A stretch of DNA of 64,000 nucleotides from the NCBI RefSeq assembly GCF_028206795.1, contig NZ_JAQLFJ010000012.1, forward strand, positions 1-64,000, in the 5' to 3' direction. A model generated the notes under the pieces. The model worked only from the letters and a program-made list of their open reading frames with translations, made no database searches and was not told the origin of the DNA. The position numbers were made by a program, and so were the translations under genes. Positions 26,905-34,980 of the stretch are shown here, piece by piece (the first letter of the stretch is position 1; every line of letters begins with the position of its first letter). This stretch comes from Collinsella aerofaciens. GTDB lineage: Bacteria; Actinomycetota; Coriobacteriia; Coriobacteriales; Coriobacteriaceae.

Positions 26905-27840
26905 GTGAACATCCTGGTTTTGCTGCCCGTCAATGACCGCCATCGCGCAATTCTTGAGTCGAGTGCTCCGGGCGAGGACTTTATCTACACGAGCGCCGAC
27001 GCCGCCACGCACGAGCAGGTCGCCGATGCCGACGTGATCTTGGGCAACATAGACCCTGCCTTGCTTACCGCATGCGAGCATCTCCAGCTGTTGCAATTGC
27101 AGACCGCCGGCTATGACGATTACTTGGCCGCCGGCACCGTGCCGGCTGAAGCCAAGCTGTCTTGCTCGATCGGCGCCTACGGTCAGGCCGTGAGCGAGCA
27201 CATGTTTGCCATGGTCCTTTCCATGATGAAGCGCCTGCCCGGCTACCAGGACCTGCAGCGCGAGCATCGCTGGGAGGATTTGGGGCCGGTCACCTCGCTC
27301 AAAAACGCCAATGTGCTGGTGCTGGGCGCGGGCGACATTGGCGGCCACTTTGCCACGCTCTGCCGCAACATGGGTGCGCACGTCCGCGGCATCAAGCGCC
27401 ACCCGCTCGTCTACCCCATTGTGTTTGAGGACATGGACAGTATGGATGCCCTGTCCGAGCGCCTGGCCGAGGCTGACATCGTCGCATCCTTTATGCCCAG
27501 CACACCCGAGACCCGCGGCCTGGCGAACGCCGAGTTCTTCGCCGCGATGAAACCGGGCGCCTTCTTTGCCAACGGCGGCCGCGGCGACCTTGTGGTCGCC
27601 GACGACTTGGTTGCCGCCCTGGAGTCGGGACATCTCGCCGGCGCCGCGGTCGACGTCACCGACCCCGAACCGTTGCCTGAAACAAGCCCACTGTGGGATG
27701 CGCCCAACATGCTCATCACGCCACACGTCTCCGGCTGGTTCCACCTAGCCGCCACGCTCAACAACGTTGTCGACATCGCCGCAGAGAACCTGCGTCACCT
27801 GCAAGCCGGCGAAACTTTACGTTGTTGGATCGAGCACTAA
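26905..27840 (+). CDS. D-2-hydroxyacid dehydrogenase (NAD-dependent)
   Basis: The protein has 311 residues. GTG 26905 is preceded by GGAGAGG seven bases away; an upstream in-frame ATG at 26791 would translate the repeat and is rejected. The Rossmann motif is VLGAGDIGGHFA (~residues 140-151). The catalytic Arg is in NGGRGDLV, the Glu in DPEPLPE, and the His in TPHVSGW. It belongs to the phosphoglycerate dehydrogenase-like/GyaR family and would reduce a 2-ketoacid to the D-hydroxyacid or the reverse. The substrate is not evident. A strong terminator follows. Confidence 0.88.
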   Translation: MNILVLLPVNDRHRAILESSAPGEDFIYTSADAATHEQVADADVILGNIDPALLTACEHLQLLQLQTAGYDDYLAAGTVPAEAKLSCSIGAYGQAVSEHMFAMVLSMMKRLPGYQDLQREHRWEDLGPVTSLKNANVLVLGAGDIGGHFATLCRNMGAHVRGIKRHPLVYPIVFEDMDSMDALSERLAEADIVASFMPSTPETRGLANAEFFAAMKPGAFFANGGRGDLVVADDLVAALESGHLAGAAVDVTDPEPLPETSPLWDAPNMLITPHVSGWFHLAATLNNVVDIAAENLRHLQAGETLRCWIEH

Positions 27841-27913
27841 TCTTGTTCCGCCGTTCTAACGAACGGCGGACCGGTCGACGCTGCGCGCCGCCCAGAGCGA
27901 CAATTTGCCATTC

Positions 27914-27956
27914 AAAAGGCGAGGCACGACCAGAAGGTCAATGCCTCGCCTTTTTC
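27914..27956 (+). terminator. Rho-independent terminator
   Basis: AAAAGGCGAGGCA and TGCCTCGCCTTTTT form a 13-base stem with a T-run, 74 bases after the dehydrogenase stop. Confidence 0.9.
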
Positions 27957-28048
27957 ATGCCGACTTGTTCGCTCTGGACATCGCTCGCTGACGTTTGCCC
28001 AACCTGCGGTGTCATAACAATTCTGTCCAGCTGTTGGCATTGAGGCAT

Positions 28049-28100
28049 TTTCCCAGATAAAACCTGCCAAAATGAACCTGTCCCTTTTTGGTAGGTTTTA
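28049..28100 (-). repeat. Dispersed GGGACAGG hairpin repeat, copy 3, forming the M18 stop codon
   Basis: The minus-strand copy starts TAAAACCTACCAAAAAGGG, and the TAA is the stop codon of the aminopeptidase gene. Arms TAAAACCTACCAAAA and TTTTGGCAGGTTTTA pair with one mismatch around the GGGACAGGTTCA loop. Confidence 0.8.
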
Positions 28101-29483
28101 GAGCTCCACGCTTTCGGCGCCGTTGATGGTTAGGTTTCGCTCGTAGAAGGCGGTGAGGGCGCGGATGGCGTACATCACGTCGCGCACGCCGCCGGTCTCG
28201 TAGCTCGAGTGCATGGCCAGCTGCGGCAGGCCCACGTCCACGGCATGCATGCTCGCCTGCATGTTCGACAGGTTGCCGAGCGTGGAGCCACCCGCCATAT
28301 CACTCTTGTTGGCGAAGGCCTGCGTGGGTACGTCGGCGTCATCGCAAATAGCCTGGAACACCGCGCGGCTAAAGGCATCGGTGCAGTAGTGCTGGTTGGC
28401 GGCCTCCTTGATGACAATACCGCCGTTGAGCATCACCTGGTTGCGGGCGTCACACTTCTCGGCGTGGTTGGGGTGCACGGCATGCGCGTTGTCGCAGCTC
28501 ACGAGCATCGAGGCGGCAAGTGCGCGATGGTACGACTCGTCGTCAAAGCCCAGCGATCCGTTGATGCGGCGCAGCGCGTCGGCCAAGAACGTCGACATGG
28601 CGCCCTGCTTGGTCTCGGAGCCAACCTCCTCGTTATCAAAGCAGCAGAAGACCGAGACGTCATGCGCGTTCTCGGCACCCAAAAATGCCTGCAGCGAGGT
28701 GTAGGCGCAGGCAAGGTCGTCGAGCTTGGGCGTCGAGATAAACTCGTCGGCCCAGCCCCAAATGCGCGCATCCTGACGATTGACCAGGAACAGATCGCGG
28801 CCCAGAATTTGCTCGGGCTCAACATCCAGCTCGTCGGCGATCAGGGCGTCAAAGTCGCCCTGCTTAAGGTCGCCAGCGCTGATGAGCGGGCACAGGTCAA
28901 CGGCTCGGTTGGGAGCAAAGCCCTCGTTGACGCCGCGGTTCATATGGATGGCAAGGCTCGGAATAATAGCGACCTCGCGCTCGGTAGCGAGCAGACGGCT
29001 CTCGATGCGGTCGCCCTCGCGCACCAACACGCGGCCCGCGAGTGCCAACGGACGGTCGAACCAGGTGTAGTCGATCATGCCGCCGTAGGCCTCGGTGTTC
29101 AGGCGCAGCGTCTCGCCCGCGCCATCGAGCTCGGGCACGGCCTTGACCTTAAACGTCGGAGAATCGCTGTGCGACGCCGTGAGCTGGAAATGATAGTCGC
29201 CGGCAACGCCGTCCTCGCCCCACGTCGCGGCAAGGTCCTCGCCCACCTTAAAGGCAACAACGCTCGAGGTGTTGCGCTGCGTGTAATAGCGACCGCCCGG
29301 CTCGATGTCCCACGCCGCGTTCTCGGGCAGGTAGGTAAAGCCCGCCTCGTCGAGCTCGGCCATAATGGTCGCTGCCGTATGGAACATGCTGGGGCATGCC
29401 TCGATAAAGTCGATAAGGTCGTTGGCGGCCTCGATATCGTCGGCCGTCACATGCGCGTGCTCGGGCGTTTCCTGATCCGTCAT
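28098..29483 (-). CDS. M18 family aminopeptidase
   Basis: The protein has 461 residues. ATG 29483 is chosen because GGGGAGAG lies close upstream; the frame extends to 29594 without a ribosome site. Metal-binding and catalytic segments of M18 are visible: TASHSDSPTFKVK (~117-129), the di-Asp region SMLVSCDNAHAVHPNH, CCFDNEEVGSETKQGA, and the C-terminal LAMHSSYETGG. M18 enzymes (ApeB, DAPEP-like) are cytoplasmic zinc aminopeptidases that often prefer acidic N-terminal residues. The gene is monocistronic and its stop codon is shared with a repeat. Confidence 0.9.
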   Translation of the reverse strand: MTDQETPEHAHVTADDIEAANDLIDFIEACPSMFHTAATIMAELDEAGFTYLPENAAWDIEPGGRYYTQRNTSSVVAFKVGEDLAATWGEDGVAGDYHFQLTASHSDSPTFKVKAVPELDGAGETLRLNTEAYGGMIDYTWFDRPLALAGRVLVREGDRIESRLLATEREVAIIPSLAIHMNRGVNEGFAPNRAVDLCPLISAGDLKQGDFDALIADELDVEPEQILGRDLFLVNRQDARIWGWADEFISTPKLDDLACAYTSLQAFLGAENAHDVSVFCCFDNEEVGSETKQGAMSTFLADALRRINGSLGFDDESYHRALAASMLVSCDNAHAVHPNHAEKCDARNQVMLNGGIVIKEAANQHYCTDAFSRAVFQAICDDADVPTQAFANKSDMAGGSTLGNLSNMQASMHAVDVGLPQLAMHSSYETGGVRDVMYAIRALTAFYERNLTINGAESVEL

Positions 29484-29644
29484 GCTCTCCCCTTTCGCTG
29501 GGTTGATGGTCCCCTCCAGCATACCCCGCCACGCCAGTGCCGCACTCTTCATTCCGTGCTTAATTCCGCGCCGCTCACCAAGTTGAGCCATCATGCCCGC
29601 GCTCCCTTTGCGACAATTGCGCTAACAGGACGAGAGGAGCCGTC

Positions 29645-30730
29645 ATGAAGCCACGTAACATTGCCATCGCCTGCGGTGTCGCGGGAGTCGCCGTCGGCCT
29701 TGCCGCTGCCACCGGTATCGTTTATCACAAGCAAATCAAGTCCGCCGCGTCGCTCAAACGCTTGACTGGCTACGCAGACGGCTATGACCTGTACGCAATC
29801 GACATCGCCTACGACTACAACCTTGACCGCATCATCGCAGCCGATGTGCGCGACGACCAGGCCTACATTGATGCCGTAGTGGCTCAGGTGCTGCCCGGTG
29901 TGCCGGCACATGTCCAGGCGCCCCAGTTTGCCTGCAGCGCTTTTGTCGCCGTAGATGCCGAAGGCCGCGTGCGCACCGGTCGCAATTACGACTTTAAGGA
30001 CGACACCTCGGCGCTGCTGGTGCGCAATCACCCACGAGGTGGCTATACCTCCATCGGGTTTGCCGCCCTTAACAACCTGGGCGATAACACTCCGCTTGAC
30101 TCCGTCGCCGGACGTGCCGCCGCACTCATGGGCCCGTTTGCCCAGCTCGACGGTGTTAACGAATGTGGCGTGTCCATTGCCGTGCTCACCCTGGATTCCA
30201 AACCCTGTGACCAGGACACGCAGCGCCCCGTCATCAACACTTCGCTCACCATCCGCCTTGTGCTCGACCGCGCGGCTACCACGCAGGAGGCCGTAGACCT
30301 GCTTTCTGCCTACGACATGCACGCCATGGCAGGACGCGATTACCACTTCTTTATCAACGACGCCTCCGGTGACGCGCGCGTAGTAGAGTGGGACCCGCGC
30401 GATCCGGACCGCGCTTTCAAAGCGACTCCTGTACGCCAGGTTACGAACTTCTATGCCTGCTATGGCGACGAAGTGCTGCCCAACCAAAAGAATGGCGAGC
30501 TGGGCCATGGTAAAGAGCGCGCCGTCGCAATCGCCGATGTCCTTGACGCCCACGCCGGCGCCCAAGACGAGACAGTCGCTTGGAAGGCCCTACGCGCTGC
30601 GGCGCAAGAGCCCAATCCGGAAGACATCACCAGCAACACGCAATGGTCGGTCGTCTTTGACAATACCGAACCCGCTGCCGCTATTACGCTGCGCCGCCAC
30701 TGGGGCAACGTCGATGCCTTCGCACTGTAA
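29645..30730 (+). CDS. Choloylglycine hydrolase-like / C45-type linear amide C-N hydrolase, membrane-anchored or secreted
   Basis: The protein has 361 residues. Residues 6-27 are a hydrophobic signal or anchor. The Ntn-hydrolase core begins with FACSAFVA, where Cys97 is the candidate nucleophile, followed by TGRNYDF (112-117), NECGVSIAVLTLD and a late NTQWSVVFD segment. Classical bile salt hydrolases start at Cys2 after Met removal; here Cys is internal, so activity would need autoproteolysis or export processing, as in C45 acyltransferases. A bile salt role is possible but not shown. GAGGAG precedes ATG 29645. It stands alone between M18 and pfkA. Confidence 0.75.
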   Translation: MKPRNIAIACGVAGVAVGLAAATGIVYHKQIKSAASLKRLTGYADGYDLYAIDIAYDYNLDRIIAADVRDDQAYIDAVVAQVLPGVPAHVQAPQFACSAFVAVDAEGRVRTGRNYDFKDDTSALLVRNHPRGGYTSIGFAALNNLGDNTPLDSVAGRAAALMGPFAQLDGVNECGVSIAVLTLDSKPCDQDTQRPVINTSLTIRLVLDRAATTQEAVDLLSAYDMHAMAGRDYHFFINDASGDARVVEWDPRDPDRAFKATPVRQVTNFYACYGDEVLPNQKNGELGHGKERAVAIADVLDAHAGAQDETVAWKALRAAAQEPNPEDITSNTQWSVVFDNTEPAAAITLRRHWGNVDAFAL

Positions 30731-30796
30731 GGAACCAGGCCCGTCGACCTTACGTTCCCTGACGTTGCTTACATTTCCATACGCTTGAGCTAACAC

Positions 30797-30832
30797 GTTT
30801 TACCCCCGTATCAACAGTGTGCGGGGGTAAAC
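30797..30832 (+). terminator. Hairpin between the amide hydrolase gene and pfkA
   Basis: GTTTTACCCCCG pairs with CGGGGGTAAAC and is followed by TTATT. It probably terminates the upstream gene, or sits in the pfkA promoter region; TATAAC at 30845-30850 is a possible pfkA -10 element. Confidence 0.6.
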
Positions 30833-30869
30833 TTATTCGCATGTTATAACTTGCCCGGAAGGATTCATC

Positions 30870-31949
30870 ATGCTTAGGATCGGTCTTCTTACCAGTGGCG
30901 GCGACTGCCAGGCGCTCAACGCCACTATGCGCGGCATCGTCAAAACGCTTATGACCAATAGCGAAGAGCCTATCGAGATCTATGGTTTTGAGGACGGCTA
31001 CCAGGGCCTTATCTACAGCAGATTCCGCGTCATGACGCCCGCCGATTTTAGCGGCATCCTTACTCGTGGCGGCACCATCCTGGGCACGAGCCGTACGCCG
31101 TTCAAGCGCCTGGACATTCCCGAGGCCGACGGCGTCGAAAAGGTGCCGGCGATGGTCCACACCTATCATAAGCTGCAGCTCGACTGCCTGTTTATGCTGG
31201 GCGGCAACGGTTCCACCAAGACCGCCAACCGCCTGCGCGAAGAGGGCCTCAACGTTATCGCCCTGCCCAAAACTATCGATAACGACACCTGGGGCACCGA
31301 GTTGACGTTTGGCTTTACGAGCGCCATCGACGTCGCCACCAAGTGCATCGACGACATCCACACCACCGCCTCGAGTCACGGCCGCGTGTTTGTCATCGAG
31401 ATCATGGGCCACAAGGTTGGCTGGATTCCGCTGTACGCCGGCGTCGCGGGCGGCGCGGACGTCATTCTGATCCCCGAGATCCCCTACGACATGGATAACG
31501 TCATCAAGACCATCGAGCATCGTATGGAGACCGGCAGCCGCTTTACGATCGTAGCCGTCGCCGAGGGCGCTATCTCCAAGGAGGACGCGGCGCTGTCCAA
31601 GAAGGAGTACAAGAAAAAGCTCGCCGAGCGCACGAGTCCGTCGATTGTCTACGACATCGCCAAGGAGATCGAAGCCAAGACCGGTCGCGAGACCCGCGTC
31701 GCCATCCCCGGCCACACGCAGCGCGGCGGCCAACCCGACGCCCAGGACCGCATCTTTGCGACCCAGTGCGGCGTCGAGGCAGCACTGGGATGCCTGCGCG
31801 GCGAGTTTGGCTACATGATTGCCCTGCGTGACGGCAAGATGTGCCACATGCCGCTCGAGGATGTCGCCGGCAAGCTCAAGTATGTCGATCCCCAGAGCGA
31901 CCTGGTACGCGAGGCCAAGGCGCTGGGCATCAGCTTCGGCGACGAATAG
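30870..31949 (+). CDS. pfkA: 6-phosphofructokinase
   Basis: The protein has 359 residues. It starts LRIGLLTSGGDCQALNATMRG and has GGNGS (111-115), PKTIDND (133-139) and MGHKVGW, all PFK active-site motifs. It phosphorylates fructose 6-phosphate in glycolysis. By E. coli numbering, Gly104 is kept (the ATP type) while position 124 is Lys (the pyrophosphate type), and Asp103 is Asn. This mixed set is typical of a clade found in Clostridia and Actinobacteria, so the phosphoryl donor should not be assumed. GGAAGG precedes ATG 30870. A nested palindrome lies just after the gene. Confidence 0.93.
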   Translation: MLRIGLLTSGGDCQALNATMRGIVKTLMTNSEEPIEIYGFEDGYQGLIYSRFRVMTPADFSGILTRGGTILGTSRTPFKRLDIPEADGVEKVPAMVHTYHKLQLDCLFMLGGNGSTKTANRLREEGLNVIALPKTIDNDTWGTELTFGFTSAIDVATKCIDDIHTTASSHGRVFVIEIMGHKVGWIPLYAGVAGGADVILIPEIPYDMDNVIKTIEHRMETGSRFTIVAVAEGAISKEDAALSKKEYKKKLAERTSPSIVYDIAKEIEAKTGRETRVAIPGHTQRGGQPDAQDRIFATQCGVEAALGCLRGEFGYMIALRDGKMCHMPLEDVAGKLKYVDPQSDLVREAKALGISFGDE

Positions 31950-31972
31950 CCCCGGCTGGAACCGCCCCCATC

Positions 31973-32093
31973 GGAGGCCCCAGGGCTTACCTCCCAAATC
32001 GTCCTCGGACATGTCAGGACCCCGCCGTGCGCTTCGCGCGGCGGGGTCCTTCCGTCCTGCGGAAAGATTTGGGAGGTAAGCCTTGGGACCTCC
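31973..32093. repeat. Nested double palindrome, copy A
   Basis: Outer arms 31973-31999 and 32067-32093 pair at 25 of 27 positions. Inner arms AGGACCCCGCCG (32016-32027) and CGGCGGGGTCCT (32039-32050) are perfect. Between them lie CGTCCTCGGACATG on one side and TCCTGCGGAAAG on the other. Copies B, C and D at 45591, 51051 and 60677 share this plan and these spacer sequences but not the stem sequences. It may end pfkA transcription. Confidence 0.8.
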
Positions 32094-32137
32094 TGCGGTA
32101 ACCGGGGAGGCCGAGGCTATTCGTCTTCTTGCTGCAA

Positions 32138-32520
32138 GTGCCTGGGGTAGGATGCGGCGTGCATTTTTGGGAGTATTCAGCAGCCGAGGGTGCCTGCATA
32201 CTGGATTTTGGGCGAGAGACAGGCGCCGCGGGCCGCATTCTGCAAAAAAATGAGCGGTCCTCGAGGCGCCGGAGCTCAAAGTCAGGCTTTCAATGCGCTT
32301 TTGTGCGCCCGCTCCCACACCCGCGGACTCCGGGATGCTGAATTCTCCGGAATTTGCACGCCGCCCCCTGGGTTACCCGTAGGCAAAAAGCAACCGCCCC
32401 GCCGAAATATGCAATCGGCAGGACGGTTTATGCAATTTAGTGGCTGTGGGCGCGTCGGTGGCTCGCTACAGCTTGAATCCCAGAACGGGTTACTCGGCGC
32501 TCTTAAAAGCGCCGAGTAAC
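32138..32520. repeat. Duplicated ~380-base segment, copy 1
   Basis: It is a near match over its full length to 34601-34980, in the same orientation. It includes the MITE-like core, a G/C hairpin (AACCGCCCCG type) and, at its right end, the last codons of a FtsX-type gene (minus strand, GAFKSAE, TAA at 32490-32492). It is most simply the 3' flank of a lost permease paralogue. Confidence 0.75.
32154..32364. mobile_element. MITE-like element with terminal inverted repeats, copy 1
   Basis: GCGGCGTGCATTTTTGGGAG (32154 on) and, at 32336-32364, the complement beginning TGCTGAATTCTCCGG form 29-base terminal inverted repeats of about 80% identity. The 211-base unit has no coding capacity. The second copy is at 34617-34828. 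No target-site duplication is clear. Confidence 0.5.
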
Positions 32521-32522
32521 CC

Positions 32523-32569
32523 GCCAAAAAGGGACAGGTTCATCTTTGGCAGGTTAATCTGGGCAAACG
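32523..32569 (+). repeat. Dispersed GGGACAGG hairpin repeat, copy 4
   Basis: GCCAAAAAGGGACAGGTTCA, TCTTTGGCAGGTTAATCTGG and GCAAACG match the consensus including its 3' tail. It directly follows the duplicated segment, so its insertion may mark the rearrangement junction. Confidence 0.75.
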
Positions 32570-32602
32570 CCGGACAACCATTAGGTGGCCCGGCGTTTGC
32601 CC
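32561..32602 (-). terminator. Perfect hairpin after the small hypothetical gene
   Basis: GGGCAAACGCCGG and CCGGCGTTTGCCC are perfect 13-base arms. It lies 34 bases beyond the stop of the leftward gene at 32636. It lacks a T-run, so termination is only likely. Confidence 0.45.
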
Positions 32603-32635
32603 CGCTTTGCTGGGGATGTCTGTCGTTCAGTGCTC

Positions 32636-32956
32636 TTACTGGCCAGTCCAGTGTTGCGCATAGCTTTTAATGTCTTCGGTAAAACCGTCAAGATCGTCGA
32701 GGGTAATCACGCTGTCGATAAGCAAATTGGCTATCTCGCGGTGCATTGTACTGCGGCGAAGGTCGTTCACCAGCACTCCTGAGGACAGCTTATCCCTATT
32801 GATACGCTCTTCTAGCGCCCAAAATCTACTGGACGCTTCGCTGTCGCCGTTCAGCATCTCAACGTACCGGCCGATGAGCTTTTCCATATAACGTTCTTGC
32901 CATTGAGGAAGCATTTTCTTAAACAGCTTCCAGTCGCTTTCGGCTACGTCGCGCAT
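32636..32956 (-). CDS. Small hypothetical protein
   Basis: The protein has 106 residues. ATG 32956 follows GGAG by five bases; the frame opens earlier at 32998. It is all-helical and highly charged (WKLFKKMLPQWQERYMEKLI), with no signal or membrane segment. Similar small proteins occur in gut Firmicutes and Actinobacteria, often near defence or plasmid-like genes, but I cannot name a family with confidence. It is lower in GC than its neighbours and surrounded by repeats, which suggests an accessory origin. No partner gene is adjacent. Confidence 0.6.
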   Translation of the reverse strand: MRDVAESDWKLFKKMLPQWQERYMEKLIGRYVEMLNGDSEASSRFWALEERINRDKLSSGVLVNDLRRSTMHREIANLLIDSVITLDDLDGFTEDIKSYAQHWTGQ

Positions 32957-33393
32957 ATGTTCTCCGCTCGTCAAACGGGCTTTCCATTTGCCTTTCATTC
33001 TATTTGGTTTTCGCTCGCAGGCGTGGATGAGAGGCTCTCTTCAGCCTTCGAGATTGAGCTTGAATGATCCGTTGCCACAAAATGGACCTATCTACTACGT
33101 TTGCTACCACACCCTCGACCATGACAAAGATTGTAAAAATAAAACCGCAGGTAGAAAGCTTGCCAGTTTTCGAAAAAGGCGGGTATGGTCGGCCCCTTCG
33201 GGCTAAACGTAGTAAATAGGCCCTTTTCTTGGCGCGCGGTCAGCTCAATGCTTATCTCCGTGCCGGAACTGACCCAATTGTTTGTTAGTTGCGGTGATAT
33301 AGGGACTGTTTGGCGCTTTGGAGCCTCAAAACAGTCCCTATATCACCGCAACTTGGAAGGGACGGGCGGTGTCGGATGAGTGGCGCTGGCGGT
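32957..33393. other. AT-richer intergenic region with one palindromic repeat
   Basis: This 437-base gap has lower GC than the rest of the window. Apart from the GTTGCGGTG palindrome at 33288, I see only short stems such as GGCCCCTTCGGGC near 33191. Short frames here lack ribosome sites and resemble nothing known. It may be remnant foreign DNA. Confidence 0.5.
33288..33351. repeat. GTTGCGGTG-type palindromic repeat, copy 2
   Basis: Perfect 24-base arms (33288-33311 and 33328-33351) begin GTTGCGGTGATATAGGGACT and enclose 16 bases. Relative to copies 1 and 3 the inner stem has changed on both sides together. Confidence 0.85.
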
Positions 33394-34314
33394 TTAGGCC
33401 TGTTTGCGGTGCTTCCATTGTTTGCGGCACCAGTGCATAAGCGCTTTTACGATGGGAATCGTGATGAGGATGACCCATGCGGGATGGGGCTGTCCCAGGC
33501 AGAGCCACATGTAGAGGAACCAAGTTATGGCAGCTGCCGGGTAGACGGCGTCGACAAGCTTTGACAGATGACGTCGGTCGATGAAATCGCCAAGCGCGTA
33601 GTAGACGGGAATCAAAAAGACGAGGAAAAGTCCCGTAGTCCACACGCCGCAAATAATGCCGAGTGCCAGATAGGCGAGGGCGACAAGCACGGGAAAGGGG
33701 AACTTATTCCACGCGCGACCGAGCTTGGTGTGGAAATGCTTGCCATGATGGTCGAGCTTGTCGCGTGCCTCTTTCCAGCTGGAGAATTGTTCGCCGTCGA
33801 TAACCACGGTGCCATCGGCATTGGTGTGCACGCTGTGCCCGTCGTCCTCTAGCGTGTCAATATGTACGCCGCCCGGCCCCACGTGCACCTCTTCACCCTT
33901 GCGGTCGTTGGTCACATGGATGCCGCTCCAGCCAACATGTACTTCCTCGCCTTTATTGGGATCAATGACGTGGATACCGCGCGCGAGGGAAATATCGACA
34001 AGTGGCTTGTCGCCGCAATCGGCGTGCTCGGCAGAATCCTCAGCCTCGTCAGCCACATCCGCTGTCTCGGTGTCGGCACTGCCGTCCTCAAGGTCGTCGG
34101 CATCGCTAGCCGCTTCCCCATACAACAGCTCGTCCAACGACACGCCATACAGTACGGCGAGCGCAATAAGGTTATCGGTATCGGGTGAGGATTCGCTGCG
34201 TTCCCATTTGCTGACAGCCTGGCGACTTACGCCAAGCTGAGCAGCAAGCGCCTCTTGGGAAAGACCGGCAGCTTTGCGGCGATCGACGAGGCGCTGTGCC
34301 ATCGCAAGATCCAT
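33394..34314 (-). CDS. XRE-family DNA-binding protein with internal repeats and membrane C-terminus
   Basis: The protein has 306 residues. ATG 34314 follows AAAGGA by six bases. Residues 7-62 are an XRE helix-turn-helix (LSQEALAAQLGVSRQAVSKWE). An acidic linker (~70-105) follows, then a run of short beta-type repeats with GEEVHVGWSGIHV and GEEVHVGPGGVHI (~112-165). The last ~95 residues hold three to four membrane helices, starting FPVLVALAYLALGIICGVW. It is therefore a DNA-binding protein tethered to the membrane, perhaps a sensor of envelope state; that role is inferred. It stands between palindromic repeats with no obvious target operon. Confidence 0.8.
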   Translation of the reverse strand: MDLAMAQRLVDRRKAAGLSQEALAAQLGVSRQAVSKWERSESSPDTDNLIALAVLYGVSLDELLYGEAASDADDLEDGSADTETADVADEAEDSAEHADCGDKPLVDISLARGIHVIDPNKGEEVHVGWSGIHVTNDRKGEEVHVGPGGVHIDTLEDDGHSVHTNADGTVVIDGEQFSSWKEARDKLDHHGKHFHTKLGRAWNKFPFPVLVALAYLALGIICGVWTTGLFLVFLIPVYYALGDFIDRRHLSKLVDAVYPAAAITWFLYMWLCLGQPHPAWVILITIPIVKALMHWCRKQWKHRKQA

Positions 34315-34499
34315 GACAGTTCCTTTCATGTGGCGACCGTAATCGAATGAGCCGAGTATGCCGAGAACAACCGGTAGCGACCACCATTTCTAGTTAGAAT
34401 CTGCCCCAACCCTACCGCAACTACGAGTAGCAACCCCTAATGGCCTGCCATTTCATGACAAATGTCAGTACGCACAACAGCCAAGAACCCTCTCAATAT

Positions 34500-34564
34500 G
34501 TTGCGGTGGAATAGTTCCTGTTTGGCATAGCAGAGCCATAAAACAGGAACTATTCCACCGCAAC
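34500..34564. repeat. GTTGCGGTG-type palindromic repeat, copy 3
   Basis: Perfect 24-base arms (34500-34523 and 34541-34564) begin GTTGCGGTGGAATAGTTCCT and enclose 17 bases. Confidence 0.85.
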
Positions 34565-34600
34565 TTACTATCAGGCCACGCACCCGCAGAGTAGCTACGG

Positions 34601-34980
34601 GTGCCTAGGGTAGGATGCGGCGTGCATTTTTGGGAGTATTCAGCAGCCAAGGGTGCCTGCATACTGGATTTTGAGCGAAAGGCAGGCACCATGGGCCGCA
34701 TCCTGTAAAAAACGAGCGGCTCTAGAGGCGTTGGGGCTCAGAATCGGGGCTTTCAGCGCAGTTTTGCACTCCCGCCCCCCGCGCCCGCGGACCCCGGGAT
34801 GCTGAATACTCCGGAATTTGCACGCCGCCCCCTTGGGGTACCTGTGGACAAGTAGCAACCGCCCCGCCGGAATATGCATTCGACGGGGCGGTTTATGCAA
34901 TAATGCGGATGTGGGTGCGTCGGTAGCTCGCTACAGCTTGAATCCCAGGACAGGTTACTCGGCACTCTTGAGGGCGCCGA
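34601..34980. repeat. Duplicated ~380-base segment, copy 2
   Basis: It matches 32138-32520 and overlaps the last codons (GALKSAE, stop) of the FtsX-type gene. It includes a hairpin AACCGCCCCG / CGGGGCGGTT at 34857-34893 that may end transcription of that gene. Confidence 0.75.
34617..34828. mobile_element. MITE-like element with terminal inverted repeats, copy 2
   Basis: The ends GCGGCGTGCATTTTTGGGAG (34617 on) and TGCTGAATACTCCGGAATTT (34800 on) are inverted repeats of 29 bases. The length is 212 bases, nearly identical to copy 1, and it is non-coding. Confidence 0.5.

Larger units (their letters stand above)
31950..32635. other. Repeat-filled intergenic region
   Basis: These 686 bases have no convincing gene. 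They hold, in order, a nested double palindrome (31973), a duplicated ~380-base segment with a MITE-like core (32138), one copy of the GGGACAGG repeat (32523) and a perfect 13-base-arm hairpin (32561). Minus-strand bases 32490-32513 read GAFKSAE then stop, matching the C-terminus of the FtsX-type permease at 34955. Confidence 0.7.
34315..34954. other. Repeat-filled intergenic region
   Basis: These 640 bases hold the XRE gene's promoter region, a GTTGCGGTG palindrome (34500) and the second copy of the duplicated segment (34601), which forms the 3' flank of the FtsX-type gene. No gene is supported. Confidence 0.7.

Noticed and set aside
25770..34564. CRISPR array from the spaced palindromic repeats
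   Set aside because: The copies are kilobases apart, with no regular spacers and no cas genes.
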